Assembly (NCBI GenBank): GCA_963783335.1
Contig: CAWAND010000001.1
Coordinates: forward strand, 62,001 to 126,000
Direction: 5' to 3'
Origin: CAWAND01 sp963783335
GTDB taxonomy: Bacteria; Chloroflexota; Anaerolineae; Anaerolineales; E44-bin32
DNA: 64,000 nucleotides
The notes beneath the pieces are model-generated. The model saw nothing but the letters and a program-made list of their open reading frames with translations, was not told the DNA's origin and did no database searches. A program made the position numbers and the translations under genes. This document shows, one piece after another, positions 43,295 to 55,004 of the stretch (position 1 is the stretch's first letter; every line of letters begins with the position of its first letter).

Positions 43295-44251
43295 GTGTTC
43301 GAGCACCTTTTGGTTCCCCTGGACGGCTCGTCTCTAGCGGAATGCGTTCTGCCCCATGCCTTGGCCATGGCCCAGACATTAGGCGCCCGCGTCACATTGC
43401 TGCAAGTGGTGGAACAGGAAGAACCGGCTGGCCGAACACGCGCTATCGATCCACTGGATTGGCAATACAGCGAGGCCGAGGCCGGTGCCTACCTGCAAGA
43501 CATTGCCGAACGGCTGCGCGCGGCTGGATTGTCCGCAGCCCAAGTGCTCTTGCAGGGCGACCCGGCTGAGTGCGCGATTGACTATGTTCAAGCCGAGCAA
43601 GTGGATCTTATCCTGCTCAGCTCGCACGGCCGCAGCGGTCTCAGCGGCTGGAACATCAGCAGTGTCGTGCAGAAGATCTTCGCCCGGGCGCATGTTTCCA
43701 TCCTCCTTGTGCCTGCGTATCATCGTGCGACGTCAGAGCTTGACGCCCTGCGCTACGAGCGCCTGCTCGTGCCATTGGATGGGTCACAACGCGCCGAATG
43801 CGTCTTGCCTTTGGTGGGGGCGCTGGCTGCCGAACACACATCTAAGGTCATCCTGGGCCACGTGGTCCGCAAGCCTGAGTTGCCGCGCCGGGCTTCGCCG
43901 TCTAGAGAAGATCGGGCGTTGGTCGAGGCGCTCACTGAGCGCAATCGCTCCGAGGCCAGCCTCTATCTGGAGGAGCTTCGGGCCAGACTGTCGGCGCCCG
44001 CCGACATCCACCTTCTGGTCGAAGACCATGTCGCCGCTACGTTACACCAGCTGGCTGTAGGGGAGGACGTCGACCTGGTCGTCCTTAGTGCGCATGGCTA
44101 TTCAGGGGAAACGCGCTGGCCCTATGGCAGCCTGGCCACGTCCTTCATTATGTATGGCAACAAGCCGCTCTTAATCGTCCAGGATCTCCCCCGGCATGCG
44201 TTTGAACCTACGGCAGCGGAGCTGGCCACCCGAGAGCATGGGCGGCATTGA
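43295..44251 (+). CDS. Tandem-domain universal stress protein
   Basis: A 318-aa protein with two Usp domains. Domain 1 begins FEHLLVPLDGSSLAECVLPH and domain 2 ERLLVPLDGSQRAECVLPLV. Both end with the nucleotide-binding type segment, SSHGRSGLSGWNISSVVQKI in the first and SAHGYSGETRWPYGS in the second, so at least the first resembles ATP-binding Usp members. It starts at GTG 43295 with GAGGAGGGCAC upstream. Its stop overlaps the TTG start of the giant NdvB-like gene by 4 bases, so the two are probably co-translated. Confidence 0.92.
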   Translation: MFEHLLVPLDGSSLAECVLPHALAMAQTLGARVTLLQVVEQEEPAGRTRAIDPLDWQYSEAEAGAYLQDIAERLRAAGLSAAQVLLQGDPAECAIDYVQAEQVDLILLSSHGRSGLSGWNISSVVQKIFARAHVSILLVPAYHRATSELDALRYERLLVPLDGSQRAECVLPLVGALAAEHTSKVILGHVVRKPELPRRASPSREDRALVEALTERNRSEASLYLEELRARLSAPADIHLLVEDHVAATLHQLAVGEDVDLVVLSAHGYSGETRWPYGSLATSFIMYGNKPLLIVQDLPRHAFEPTAAELATREHGRH

Positions 44252-47200
44252 CTCCCCCGCAGGGTTGGGACGCATTGAGTTCATTGCCTGAGCCCATCCT
44301 CAAGGAGCACGAAGGCATCCCGTCGCCTGAAGGGATTGGGGATCTGGCACGTCGCTTGGCGGGCCTAGCAGTCTCACGCGAGGGCGGATCCCGTGTGCGG
44401 CATCTCCATCAACTTGAGAATCTGGAAGCTCTCCTGGCACGGGCGCGGAATCAGTTTGCCTCCCAGGCCGATGAAAAGATCGAAGTTCCCTCCGGCGCCG
44501 AATGGTTGCTCGACAACTACTACCTGGTCCAGCAGGTCGTGCATCAGGTGCGGCAGGACTTGCCGGAAGGGTTCTACCGTCAGCTACCGGTCTTGTTGGA
44601 TGTGCCGTATGCTGGTCTGCCGCGCATCTACCTCCTGGCCACCGAATTGACTTCCGCTCGAGAAATCCACTTAGACGCGAATGCCGTCCGTCGATTCGTT
44701 GCATCCTATCAAACCATTTCTCCGCTGACCATCGGTGAGTTATGGGCCCTGCCAGGACTGCTGCGTCTGGCAGTTTTGGACCGGCTGGGCAATGAAGTTG
44801 CCAGGCTGCTTGGTGTGCGGTCTTCTTCTGGCGGGGCAGCCAACGGGAATGTCCGGCGTGGGAATGGCACCGAGTTGCCGGCAATCGCTGGCTGCATCCT
44901 CGACCTGAGAGCCATCGATATCCAAGACTGGAAGCTTGTCTTCGAAGATCTCAGCCTAGTCGAACAGATCTTGCGCAAGGATCCGGCAGGTGTCTATGGT
45001 CGGATGGATTTCGAGACCCGAGATCGCTACCGTAAGGTCATCGAAAACTTGGCTCGCACCACGGGACTCCCCGAAGAGGTTGTGGCCCAGCAAGCTATTG
45101 ACCTGGTTGTTCCTGGGGAGGGGCTGGGATTTCACACACCCTCTGAGCGCCAAGGATCTCCTGCCGGCGAGGCCAAGGCAGAACCCCCTACGCTCTTCGC
45201 CGATCGCACAGGGCACATCGGATATTACTTGCTCGATCGCGGGCTAGGCGTGCTGGAGGGTTGTCTCGGGTACTCCCCGGCCCTCGGGGTACGCCTGCGC
45301 CGCTGGTTCACGGCACATGTCCTGTCGGTCTACCTGGGCAGCATCCTTCTCCTCAGCTTGACGGGGCTGGCTATCGTTGCAGTCATGACCTCCGCATGGG
45401 GGGGCAACCTCCAGATGGCTACGCTGGCGGTGCTGATCAGTGTGGTGCCGGTGATAAGTGTGGCCGTCGGTCTGGTCCACTCGCTCGTCCCAAGCATGGT
45501 GGCCCCGCATGTTCTCCCAAAGATGGATTTCGACGGCGGAGTTCCGCGTGAGTGCTCGACACTCGTCGCCATCCCAGCGCTGCTCACCAGTTCCACGCAG
45601 ATTCGGTCCCTGCTGAGCCAACTCGAGCAACACTACCTGAGCACGGCCGACGAACACATTCTGTTTGCCTTGCTCACCGATTTTGGTGATGCACCCGGTG
45701 AGAATATGCCCCAAGACGAGGCTCTTCTCGCAAGGGCAAGGGTAGGGATTCGCCAGCTCAACCAGAGATACGGGCAGGGTGGGCGAACGCCCTTTCACCT
45801 CCTTCAGCGCAAACGAGAATGGAACGCGAGCGAAGGCGTGTGGATGGGTTGGGAGCGCAAACGTGGCAAGTTGGCTGATCTCAGTGATTGGCTGACTGGG
45901 TCGACCAAATCATCCTACGAGATCGCCGATCCAGATGTGCCCCTGCCTCCCATTCGCTACGTGATTACCTTGGATACAGATTCCTTGTTGACTCGCGGCG
46001 GGGCCAGCCGGCTGGTAGCCACACTCGCCCATCCGCTCAATCAGGCGGCCTTCGAACCGGAGACAAACACGCTGATGGCCGGCTACACGGTGCTCCAGCC
46101 GCGTGTCCGAGTCAAACCCGCCAGTGTCAACCGCACTCTCCTCACCCGCCTGTTTGCTGGCGATCGTGGTTTGGACCTATATTCGCTGGCCGTCTCTGAT
46201 GTGTATCAGGATCTTTTCCAAGAGGGCATCTACGTCGGCAAGGGCATCATGGACGTGGCGGCCTTTCGTCGCAGCCTGTTAGGGCGTGTTCCGGAAAATG
46301 CACTTCTCAGCCATGACCTGTTCGAAGGCATCGTCGGGCGGGCCGGCCTGGTATCTGACGTCGTGGTCCTGGAGGACTATCCCGACCGATTCCTGGCCTT
46401 AGCCGAGCGCCAGCACCGCTGGATTCGGGGTGACTGGCAGCTCCTACCTTGGCTCATGCCTCGGGTGCCGGTCGAGGGGGGCGGGAAGATCTCCAACGAT
46501 TTCTCGACACTCGATCGGTGGAAGATCCTAGACAACCTTCGACGGAGCCTGCTGGCGCCGTCGCTCCTGATCCTCCTTGGGGCGGGGTGGCTCCTGTTCC
46601 CCGGCCCCGCCCAGTTCTGGACCGGCATCAGCCTGCTCACATTGGGCGCTTCGACATTGGCCGGCATTGCGCTGGGATTGCGCGTCGGCTTGCCGACTTT
46701 CCAGTCATTCGAACGCCTGCGCCCGCTTTGGATGGACCTGGCTCGATGGGCTCTGGCGCTGGTCTTTCTGCCCTTCGAAGCTCTTCTGGCTCTGGATGCC
46801 ATCGCTGTCACTCTGGTACGGTTGTTTCTCACCCGGCGGCGGCTGCTTGAGTGGACGCCAGCGGCCGACTTCAGCCGGGCCTTGGGCAAGCGGTCCGCGG
46901 CGGGTTCGACGTGGAAACGGATGGTCTCGGCGCCCGCCGTGGCATTGGCGGTCGGGGTGTTGGTGGGGCTTGTCCGCCCATCCTCAATGTGGATTGCTGG
47001 GCCGCTGCTGGTTGCCTGGTTGGTCTCGCCGCAGGTGGCGCATTGGATCAGCCGCCCCGTGCGCCGTCTTCAGCCTGAAATCTCGAAGAGGCAGCGGGAA
47101 CAGCTGGGGCTCATTGCCCGCCGCATCTGGCTCTTTTATGAGCGCTTTGTGGGCCCGGAAGACCATTGGCTTCCTCCCGATCACTTCCAGGAATGGCCGC

Positions 47201-50200
47201 GCGGCCAGATTGCTCATCACACCTCTCCTACCAATATTGGTTTCTTGCTGCTCTCCGGGCTGGCGGCCAGCGATCTGGGCTATGTCGGCCTGCTTGGTTT
47301 GGCACTGCGCTTGGACTCGACGCTGGACTCGCTGGACCGTCTTGAACGCCATCGGGGCCATTTCCTGAACTGGTACGACACACGCACGTTGGAACCTCTG
47401 CCGCCGCGCTATGTGTCGACCGTGGACAGCGGCAACCTGGCCGGGAGCTTGATCACTTTGGCCCAAGGGTGCCTGTCGATGCCCGACATCCAGCCGTTTC
47501 GATGGGCGCGCTGGCAGGGCCTGATCGACACCCTCGAACTGCTGGAAGAAGAATTGCCGGCCGCCGAAAGCGGGGCAGGGCCCTCGCCCCTGCGCACTGG
47601 CCTGGCTGAAATCCGGGCTGAGATCCAGCGTGTGGAGCACAAGCCGGACCGCTGGCAAGCACTCCTGGAGCGCGTGTCTCTCAAAACCCTGCCCGAGATC
47701 GATCACATGCTGATGCAGCTCATCGAAATCCGACCCCACGCGCTGTCACCGGAGGTGCTGGAAGGCTTGCGCCTGTGCTCAGATCGCTTGCGCCACCATG
47801 TCATGAGCATGCGCCGCGAAGTGGAGCTCCTCGTCCCATGGCTGGCGTTGGTCGAGCATCCACCGTCACTGGTGACTGAGGGTGCGGCGGACCCTCGAGT
47901 TCCTCAAGGTGTGGCACGAACTGCGCGAGTGCCTAGCCGTGAACCCTCGCTTGCGCCAGATCGCCGAGGTGGGCCTGGCTGCCGAGCCAAAGCTGCGAAC
48001 GCTTCGAAATCTGCTGGAGGAGGCGGATCAGTCAGCTGAGCCTGATGATGGAGCCGACAGCCGGAAGCTTGAGGCGCTGGCGTGGTGTACCCAGGTGACG
48101 GAGGCGCTGCAGTCAGCCCGCCTGGCGGCTGGCAGCTTGCAGATTGGCTACCGCCGCATCAGCCAACGCTGCGATTCGCTGGTATCAGGCATGGATTTCA
48201 GCTTTCTGTTTGATCGGCGCCAGAAGGTGTTCCGAATTGGGTTCAACTTGGACGCCGGTACGGTGGACGAGAATCATTATGACCTGCTTGTCTCGGAGGC
48301 CAGGCTGTCCAGTCTGATAGCCATCGCCAAAGGTGACGTCCCGGCCTCGCATTGGCTCCACCTTGCCCGCCCGCTGGGGCGAACTGCCGGTTCGTTATCC
48401 CTACTCTCGTGGAGCGGGACGATGTTCGAGTACCTCATGCCTCTGCTGTTGACCCGCAGCTACCCAGGTACGCTCCTGCATGAGAGCTGCCATACGGCAG
48501 TCCAGCGGCAGCAACAATACGCCAGCCGACGAGATGCTCCTTGGGGTGTTTCCGAGTCGGGCTACTATGCCTTCGATGCCGATCAGAACTACCAATACCG
48601 CGCCTTCGGGGTGCCCGGCCTGGGCCTCAAGCGCGGGCTGGATGACGATTTGGTCGTGGCCCCCTATGCCTCGCTCCTCGCATTGCCGATGGCCACCAAA
48701 GACGTCCTCGACAATTACCAAAGGTTCAGAGCCTTGGGGATGATCGGCCTCTACGGCCCATACGAGGCAATGGATTGCACGCCATCGCGCGTGCCCGTTG
48801 GACAGGGCCGGGCACTTGTCCGGTCGTATATGGCTCATCATCATGGTATGAGCATGGTCTCCCTGACAAACACCCTGCACAACGACATCATGGTGCAGCA
48901 ATTCCATGCAGATCCCAGGTTACAGGCGGTTGAGCTCCTGTTGCAGGAGCAATTCCCGGCTGGCGCACCCATCTCCGATTTGCGGACAGCGCCAGCGCCC
49001 CGTGAGCTGTCATCGCGAGCACAAGTCAGTCTCACCTCATGGAGGGCGCCGGCAAAGGCGGGTGAGCCGCGCGCTCACCTACTTTCCAACGGTCACTATG
49101 GCGTCCTGATCACCAGTTCCGGAGCCGGCTTCAGCCAGTGGGATGACTTGATGCTCACGCGCTGGCGGGCAGACACGACCTTGGAGGATGGCGGCGCATG
49201 GTTGTACTTGCAGGATCTGGATCAAGGCTCAACAGTGTCGCCAACCTTCCAGCCCCTCGCCTCGAATTCGGGTGACCCACAGGTGTTCTTCTATCCCTAC
49301 AAGGCGGAATTCCGTCGGCTGCAAAATGACCTGACGCTCAAGCTGGAGATCGCCGTGGCCGCGGAAGATGATGTCGAGATCCGCCAACTGGAGGTGACCA
49401 ACCTTCTCGATCAAACTCGGCGACTGAGCTTGACCAGCTATGCCGAGGTCGTTCTCGCGGCTCAGGAATCCGATGTGAGGCATCCTGCCTTCGGCAAACT
49501 GTTCGTGGAAAGCGAATATCTCCCCGAGCTTAACGCGCTCATCTTTCACCGCCGCCCACAATCGGCTGGGGAACAACCGGTGTTTCTGGTGCACATGCTG
49601 GTGTCGGATTCAAATGCTAGGGGCAGGGTCGTGCATGAGGCGGATAGGGCTCGCTTTCTCGGGCGCGGTGGAACACCCCGCTCCCCGCGTGGTCTGACCG
49701 CTGAAGCGCCGGGTCCCTCTGGTGCGTCGGGGGCAACCTTGGACCCGCTGATGTCCTTGGGGTTGAGCTTTGAGTTGGCGCCGAATGCAACAGCCCGCCT
49801 GGATTTCCTGACCTTGGTGGGACACGGCCGGAGTGAGGTGTTGGCCACAGCTCGGCGCTATCAGAGCCGAACCATGATTGGGCGGGCCCTCGGCCAAGCG
49901 CGGAGGCTGATCGAACGCGAGCTGGGCGAGCAGTCATTGAACACGCAGGATCTTGAATTGATGGATCGCCTTCTATCGGCCCTGTTGTACCCGAGCGCCA
50001 GATTGAGAGCCGCCGCGGGCACGCTGGCCGCCAACCATAAGGGACAGCACGGCCTATGGGGTTTCGGCATTTCGGGGGATTACCCCATCCTGCTGGTCCT
50101 ATTGAAGAGCGGCGAAGAAAGCCTGTTGGTGCGCGATGTGTTGCGCGCGCATTCCTATTGGCGTCGGCGCGGGATCAAAATCGACATCGTCTTGCGAGTT

Positions 50201-52951
50201 GACAAGGAAACGGGCTATGGGCAGGAACTTCAGGGTGAGTTGTATCGCTTGATGGTACGCATGCACAGCGACACCTATTTGAATCAGCGAGGGGGAATCT
50301 ACCTGTTGAGTTCAGACCAGATGGCCATCGAAGATCGCGTTCTCCTGGAGACCGCCGCCCGTGTCGTTCTTGACGGATCTCGCGGGACACTTGCCAGTCA
50401 ACTGAGTGAGCCGGCGGCTGAGCGAGCCCGCCTACCTGCCTTTGGGCCGACATTAGGCTCCCTCGACGATGTTGAACCCACTGAAGATCTGCCACGACCA
50501 CCTAACTTGACCCATGACAACGGGCTGGGTGGGTTCAGCCCGGAGAGTCTTGAGTACCAAATCTACTTGAGGCCCGGCGAGCACACCCCGAGGCCATGGA
50601 TCAATGTTGTTGCCAATCCCCACTTCGGCTTCCTGGTTTCAGAATCCGGTGCTGGCTCGACCTGGGCGGAGAACAGCGCCGAGAATCGACTGACTCCATG
50701 GGCGAATGATCCGATCAGCGATCCGCCAGGCGAGACGATCTATCTGCGCGACGAAGAGACATCCCTAATTTGGACGCCAACACCTCAGCCTGCCCCCGCC
50801 CCGACACCGTACCTGGTTCGGCATGGCCCAGGTTACAGTGTCTTCGAGCATCAAAGCCACGGGCTCAAACAGCACATGCGCATGTTCGTCGCCCCGGACG
50901 CGGCGGTGAAGGTGATGGCTTTGCGCCTCCAAAACCAGTGGCACCGGCCGCGCAGATTGACAGCGACGTGCTACGTACCCTGGGTGCTTGGCGGTGACCG
51001 GGAGGCGACGGCGCAGTATGTCATATCCGAGTACGAACCCCAAGTTAACGCCCTGCTGGCCCACAACCCCTACAACGCCGAATTTGCATCGCGCTTTGCC
51101 TTCCTGTCCGCCAGCCAGCCGCCCCACGGCCTGACCGCCGATCGAAGGGAGTTCTTGGGGCGCATGGGAGATCCTCGCCGGCCGGCTGCCCTTGGCCGGG
51201 TTGGTCTGGAGGGCACGGTGGGAGCCGGCCTGGACCCGTGTGCCGCCATCCAACTTCACATTGAACTCGAGGCCGGGCAGACCAAGGAACTCTTCTTCCT
51301 GCTCGGCCAAGGCGCCGATCGAGAAGAGGCAATCAGCCTGGCGGGTAGATTTTCTGATCCCGAGACGATGGAGTCTGCATGGCATGATTCAAAATCCTTT
51401 TGGGAAGAGACACTAGGTACGGTGACGGTGAGCACGCCCGACCCTGCCATGGACCTGATGCTCAATCGGTGGCTGCTGTACCAGGCGCTGTCATGTCGCA
51501 TGTGGGGACGCGCTGCGCTCTATCAGCCGAGCGGTGCCTTCGGCTTTCGTGACCAACTTCAGGACAGCCTGGCCTTCCTGCATGCCGCACCTCAATTGAC
51601 GCGTGAGCACATCTTGTTGGCGGGGCGGCACCAGTTTGAGGAGGGCGACGTGTTGCATTGGTGGCACCCACCTTCCGGGCGCGGTGTACGCACGCGTATA
51701 TCCGACGACTTGCTGTGGCTGCCTTTCGTGGTGGCGCACTATGTCGAAGCGACTGGAGATGAGGGTGTGCTGGCCGAGCAGCTTCCGTACTTGAGAACTG
51801 AGGAGCTTCAAGCAGAAGAAGGTGAACGCTATGGCCTGTTCCCAGAAACAAACGAAACTACCACCCTTTACGAGCACTGCCGCCGAGCGCTGGAGCGGGG
51901 ATTTACCCTCGGCGGCCACGGGCTGCCGCTGATCGGTACCGGGGATTGGAATGACGGCATGAACCGCGTCGGTGCCGGAGGACAAGGGGAGAGTGTCTGG
52001 CTGGGCTGGTTCCTGCACGGGACGTTGAAACGCTTCGCCGATTTGAGTGACAGAATTGGACACGGGGAACAAGCCGTTGAATATCGAGGGCGGGCCGATA
52101 GCTTGTGCGAAGCACTGGAATCGGCCGGCTGGGACGGGGACTGGTATCGGCGGGCCTACTATGATGATGGTCAACCTCTGGGCTCCAAGGAAGATGAGGA
52201 ATGGCGCATCAACTCAGTGGCACAGTCCTGGGCGGTCCTCTCGGGGGCGGCCGACGTGGGACGGGCCGAGCAAGCAATGCGCCAGGTCTTGCAGAGATTG
52301 GTTCGTCCAAATGACGGATTGATTTTGCTGGCAGAGCCGCCTTTCGATAAGGCCCGCCGCGATCCCGGTTACCTGGAGGGCTATCCGCCCGGCGTGCGCG
52401 AGAACGGCGGCGCCTATTCGCACGCCGCCGTGTGGGTTGCCTGGGCCTGTGCCGACCTCGGCTGGGGGGATGATGCCCACGCTTTGTTCAGCCTCCTCAA
52501 CCCAGTTTTGCGCGCCGATACGTACGAGAGATCGGAGCATTATCGGGTTGAGCCCTACGTCATCGCCGGGGACATATCCGCCCAGCCTGATCACGTCGGG
52601 GAAGGCGGATGGACATGGTACACGGGGTCGGCAGCTTGGATGTATCGACTGGGCGTGGAGCGGATCCTTGGCCTGCGACGGTTGGGAGCGGCTCTGGAGA
52701 TCGATCCGTGCATCCCGGCCAGATGGCCCGAGTACAAGATCGACTACCGCTTCGGCGGCAGCATCTACCATATCGACGTCCAGAACCCGGAAGGCGTTTC
52801 TCGTGGGGTGCGTCAGGTGAGGCTCGACGGGACTCCACTTGCCTCTGGAAGGATCCCCTTGGCAGACGACGGAGGTTCACATACCGTGCAAGTCTGGTTG
52901 GGCCGACTGAGCGGTCAGGGCATTCGAGAGAACCAACATACCAGGAGCTGA
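44248..52951 (+). CDS. ndvB: Cyclic beta-1,2-glucan synthase-like protein (NdvB/ChvB type), split by a frameshift
   Basis: Joined, about 2,900 aa, the length of rhizobial NdvB. The N-terminal part has a helical region (EWLLDNYYLVQQVVHQVRQD), membrane helices near residues 355-410, a GT84 glycosyltransferase with TLDTDSLLTRGG and RQHRWIRGDWQ, and more helices near 760-870. The second part carries a glucoamylase-like domain, carbohydrate-binding domains, and a GH94 phosphorylase-type domain with GTGDWNDGMNRVG and ENGGAYSHAAVW. The enzyme should build and cyclise beta-1,2-glucan at the inner face of the membrane. The frame changes once near 47870-47890; one extra base explains it. The TTG start is uncertain. 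No exporter (NdvA) lies beside it. Confidence 0.88.
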
Positions 52952-53514
52952 ATCGGCCAGATCTTGGAGGATTGGATAGTCTGGGCCGTTAGGCCCGAGA
53001 ACTCGGTCTATGGCCGGGAGGATTACATGCCCCGAGACCCTCAACCGTCCTTGGGAATCGGGCCTTCATCCAAGGAGGCGACGGAGGGATTCGAACCCTC
53101 GATCCGGGTTTTGCAGACCCTTGCCGCCGCTTCCCAGACCCTTGCACGCGTTTTCGCGCATTCCGTCTAAGGGTCATGGATTTGTCTACTCCCTTTTTGG
53201 CCAAGACCCTTGCCCGACCTTTTTGGCGAGGCAATAAACATAACTGCATGCGTTGATATGTGTTCAGACTTTACATCAAAAGTCTCTGGCGGGCAAAGAA
53301 TTCAAAGGTCTTGTCTGAGAGTACCCTTCTCACTTTACCAAGTTGCGCACCAGAAAGCCGATAGGGAATCTGCTGCCAACCCGGCTTGGGCGCACAGAAT
53401 TCGATACTGACGACGGAGGTCCGGATAATCCTGGGCACGAATGTCTTTGTGGACCAACCTACTGCAATTCTGTGGATTCGGAGAATCGAAGGAAATCCCT
53501 CCGTGATGTTAGGA
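52952..53514. other. Intergenic region with tRNA-Cys-derived repeat copy 5
   Basis: No gene. Repeat copy 5 occupies 53074..53262. The ISNCY-type element begins at 53515. Confidence 0.6.
53074..53262 (-). repeat. tRNA-Cys 3'-fragment repeat, copy 5 (T-loop intact, three decamers)
   Basis: The tRNA part (53074..53125, minus strand) has anticodon loop CTGCAAA with GCA, T-arm GAGGG-TTCGAAT-CCCTC and acceptor strand CGTCGCC. The T-stem differs from copies 3 and 4 but by paired (compensatory) changes, so pairing is kept. AGACCCTTGC is at 53115, 53136 and 53204, and inverted TAAGGGTC at 53168, the spacing of copy 4. GGCGACG and a D-arm are missing upstream, so it is not a whole tRNA gene. Confidence 0.85.
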
Positions 53515-54892
53515 GCAGCTGAAAAGCGAACTCCTTTTCAGTTCAAAGGTGAACCGCAAAATCCAGCAACGGCAGGTCGACCGTGTGAGCCAGTTCTTCC
53601 TTGTGCCAGATGCGGATATGCATGACTTCCATTTCGAAGTTGGGGACCATATGCACATCCACCCTCTCGCGAAGGGGGACGTTGGCCACCCGGATCTGGT
53701 GATTGAACAGCGAGATGCGGCCGTAGCCGTTGGTCACCCGGGTCTCCTGCAGGCAGAAGACATCGTCGGCTGAGGTGTAGGGGGCGGGGACGGAGAAGGG
53801 TCGGAAGAGGTTGTTGGCTTCGGCCAAAGCCTGGCCGAAGCGAATGGCGGGGATCTCTTTGGTGGTGGAGTGGACCTGGCGCTGGTTGTACCTCTCGACT
53901 TCTTCTCGCAAGACCTGTCTCACCTCGTCCAGCTCAGTGACCTTCTCGAGGGCACAGGTGCGGACGACACGATCCTGTATCCAGCGGTAAGGTCGCTCGA
54001 TCTTGCCCTTGGCTTGGGGTGAGAGAGCGTAGATCACATCGATACCCAGGCGGTCCATCATCTTGCCCCACTGGGTATCGACGTCATCCGTCTGCAGCAC
54101 GTGATTGCGCCAAACGCTGTCCCGGCCCTGGACGAAGCGGAAGACCCGCAGGGAGTCGACATAGCAGCGCAGGGGCACGCCGAAAGTCTCCACCACCGCC
54201 TGGATAGCTTGAATATGAGCCCAGGTGGTCTCAGCGGAGAAGAAATCGGCAAAGAGCAGCATCCGGCTGTCCTAAGATACCAGGATGGTAAAGTCATCGA
54301 TAGCGGTGATCAAGGTCCATTTCTCATTGGCAAAGGGAGACCACCGGTGCGTTGAACCATCCTGCTGCACCAGGGCGCCGATCGAGCTGGTCAGCACTTC
54401 TCGGCCATGGGTCTTGTGCTTCCGCTGGGGCTTGTGGCAGCCAAGCTTCCTGGCCCGATCGATGATCGTGTTGACCGACACGGTGATGCCCCGGTTCAGG
54501 AGACGGTCGCGCAGCGCCGAGTAGTTGTACGAGGTGATGGGCAGCTCATCATCTTCGATCAGTTCCTTCTCTCGGAGGAGTTCGCGTTCAATCACGGCCT
54601 CGGCTTCCGGTGAGATGCGCCCAGGCGATGGACGCTCGTAGCTGATGGAGAAGCCTTCGGGATTAGCCCGATACATCTTCCAAAGCTCGAAGAAACGTGT
54701 CTTGCCGATGCCGAGCCTCTTCTGTATCTCATTTCGCCTGAGGAGCCCCTGAGCATAGGACTGCAACAGAAAGCCAACCTCTTGATCGGTGAACCGTTTG
54801 TGAAGCTGGGACATGACCACCTCCTGACCCTGGAACAGGCAGCCAGTATGGGTGTCCGCTTTTCAAATGAAAATGGTTCGCTTTTGAGCTGC
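53515..54892 (-). mobile_element. ISNCY/IS1202-like insertion sequence
   Basis: The ends are inverted repeats starting GCAGCT: the left end continues GAAAAGCGAAC..TTTTCA (53515 on), and the right end, read on the minus strand, continues CAAAAGCGAACCATTTTCA. A further related unit (AAAAGTGAACC on the minus strand) lies just outside, to 54917. The element is about 1.38 kb and holds one transposase interrupted by a stop. I saw no clear target duplication. Confidence 0.75.
53543..54814 (-). pseudogene. DDE transposase of ISNCY/IS1202 type with an internal stop
   Basis: A 423-codon frame with an N-terminal helix-turn-helix (RRNEIQKRLGIGKTRFFELW) and an rve-type catalytic core: first Asp in VQQDGSTHRW, second in RCYVDSLRVF, and Glu in AKGKIERPYRWIQDR. 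An in-frame TAG at 54272..54274 (after DDFTILVS) splits it, with no frame change. It is therefore inactive unless the stop is an error or read through. ATG 54814 follows AGGAGGTGGTC. The second half could restart at ATG 54262 but would lack the first catalytic Asp. Confidence 0.85.
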
Positions 54893-54938
54893 AAACGGTT
54901 CACTTTTGAATTTCAAGTGACATACTAGACTTCCACCA

Positions 54939-54967
54939 TTGACATGCTCATGACTAATGTGTATGAT
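54939..54967 (+). promoter_or_regulatory. Sigma-70 promoter of the toxin-antitoxin pair
   Basis: TTGACA at 54939, a 17-base spacer, TATGAT at 54962: close to the ideal sequence. The antitoxin ATG is 38 bp downstream of the -10 box. It starts just outside the IS right end. Confidence 0.8.
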
Positions 54968-55004
54968 GGTTGTGTAAGTCATTTGCGCACAAGTGAGGTG
55001 CATT

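Noticed and set aside
42715..43395. A 226-codon minus-strand open frame
   Set aside because: It runs through the tRNA-derived repeat and into the antisense of the Usp gene; no ribosome site or family pattern.
53050..53170. A complete functional tRNA-Cys gene at repeat copy 5 (and likewise at 39.9 kb)
   Set aside because: The 3' half is convincing, but no GGCGACG 5' acceptor strand or proper D-arm lies within tRNA distance upstream on the minus strand.
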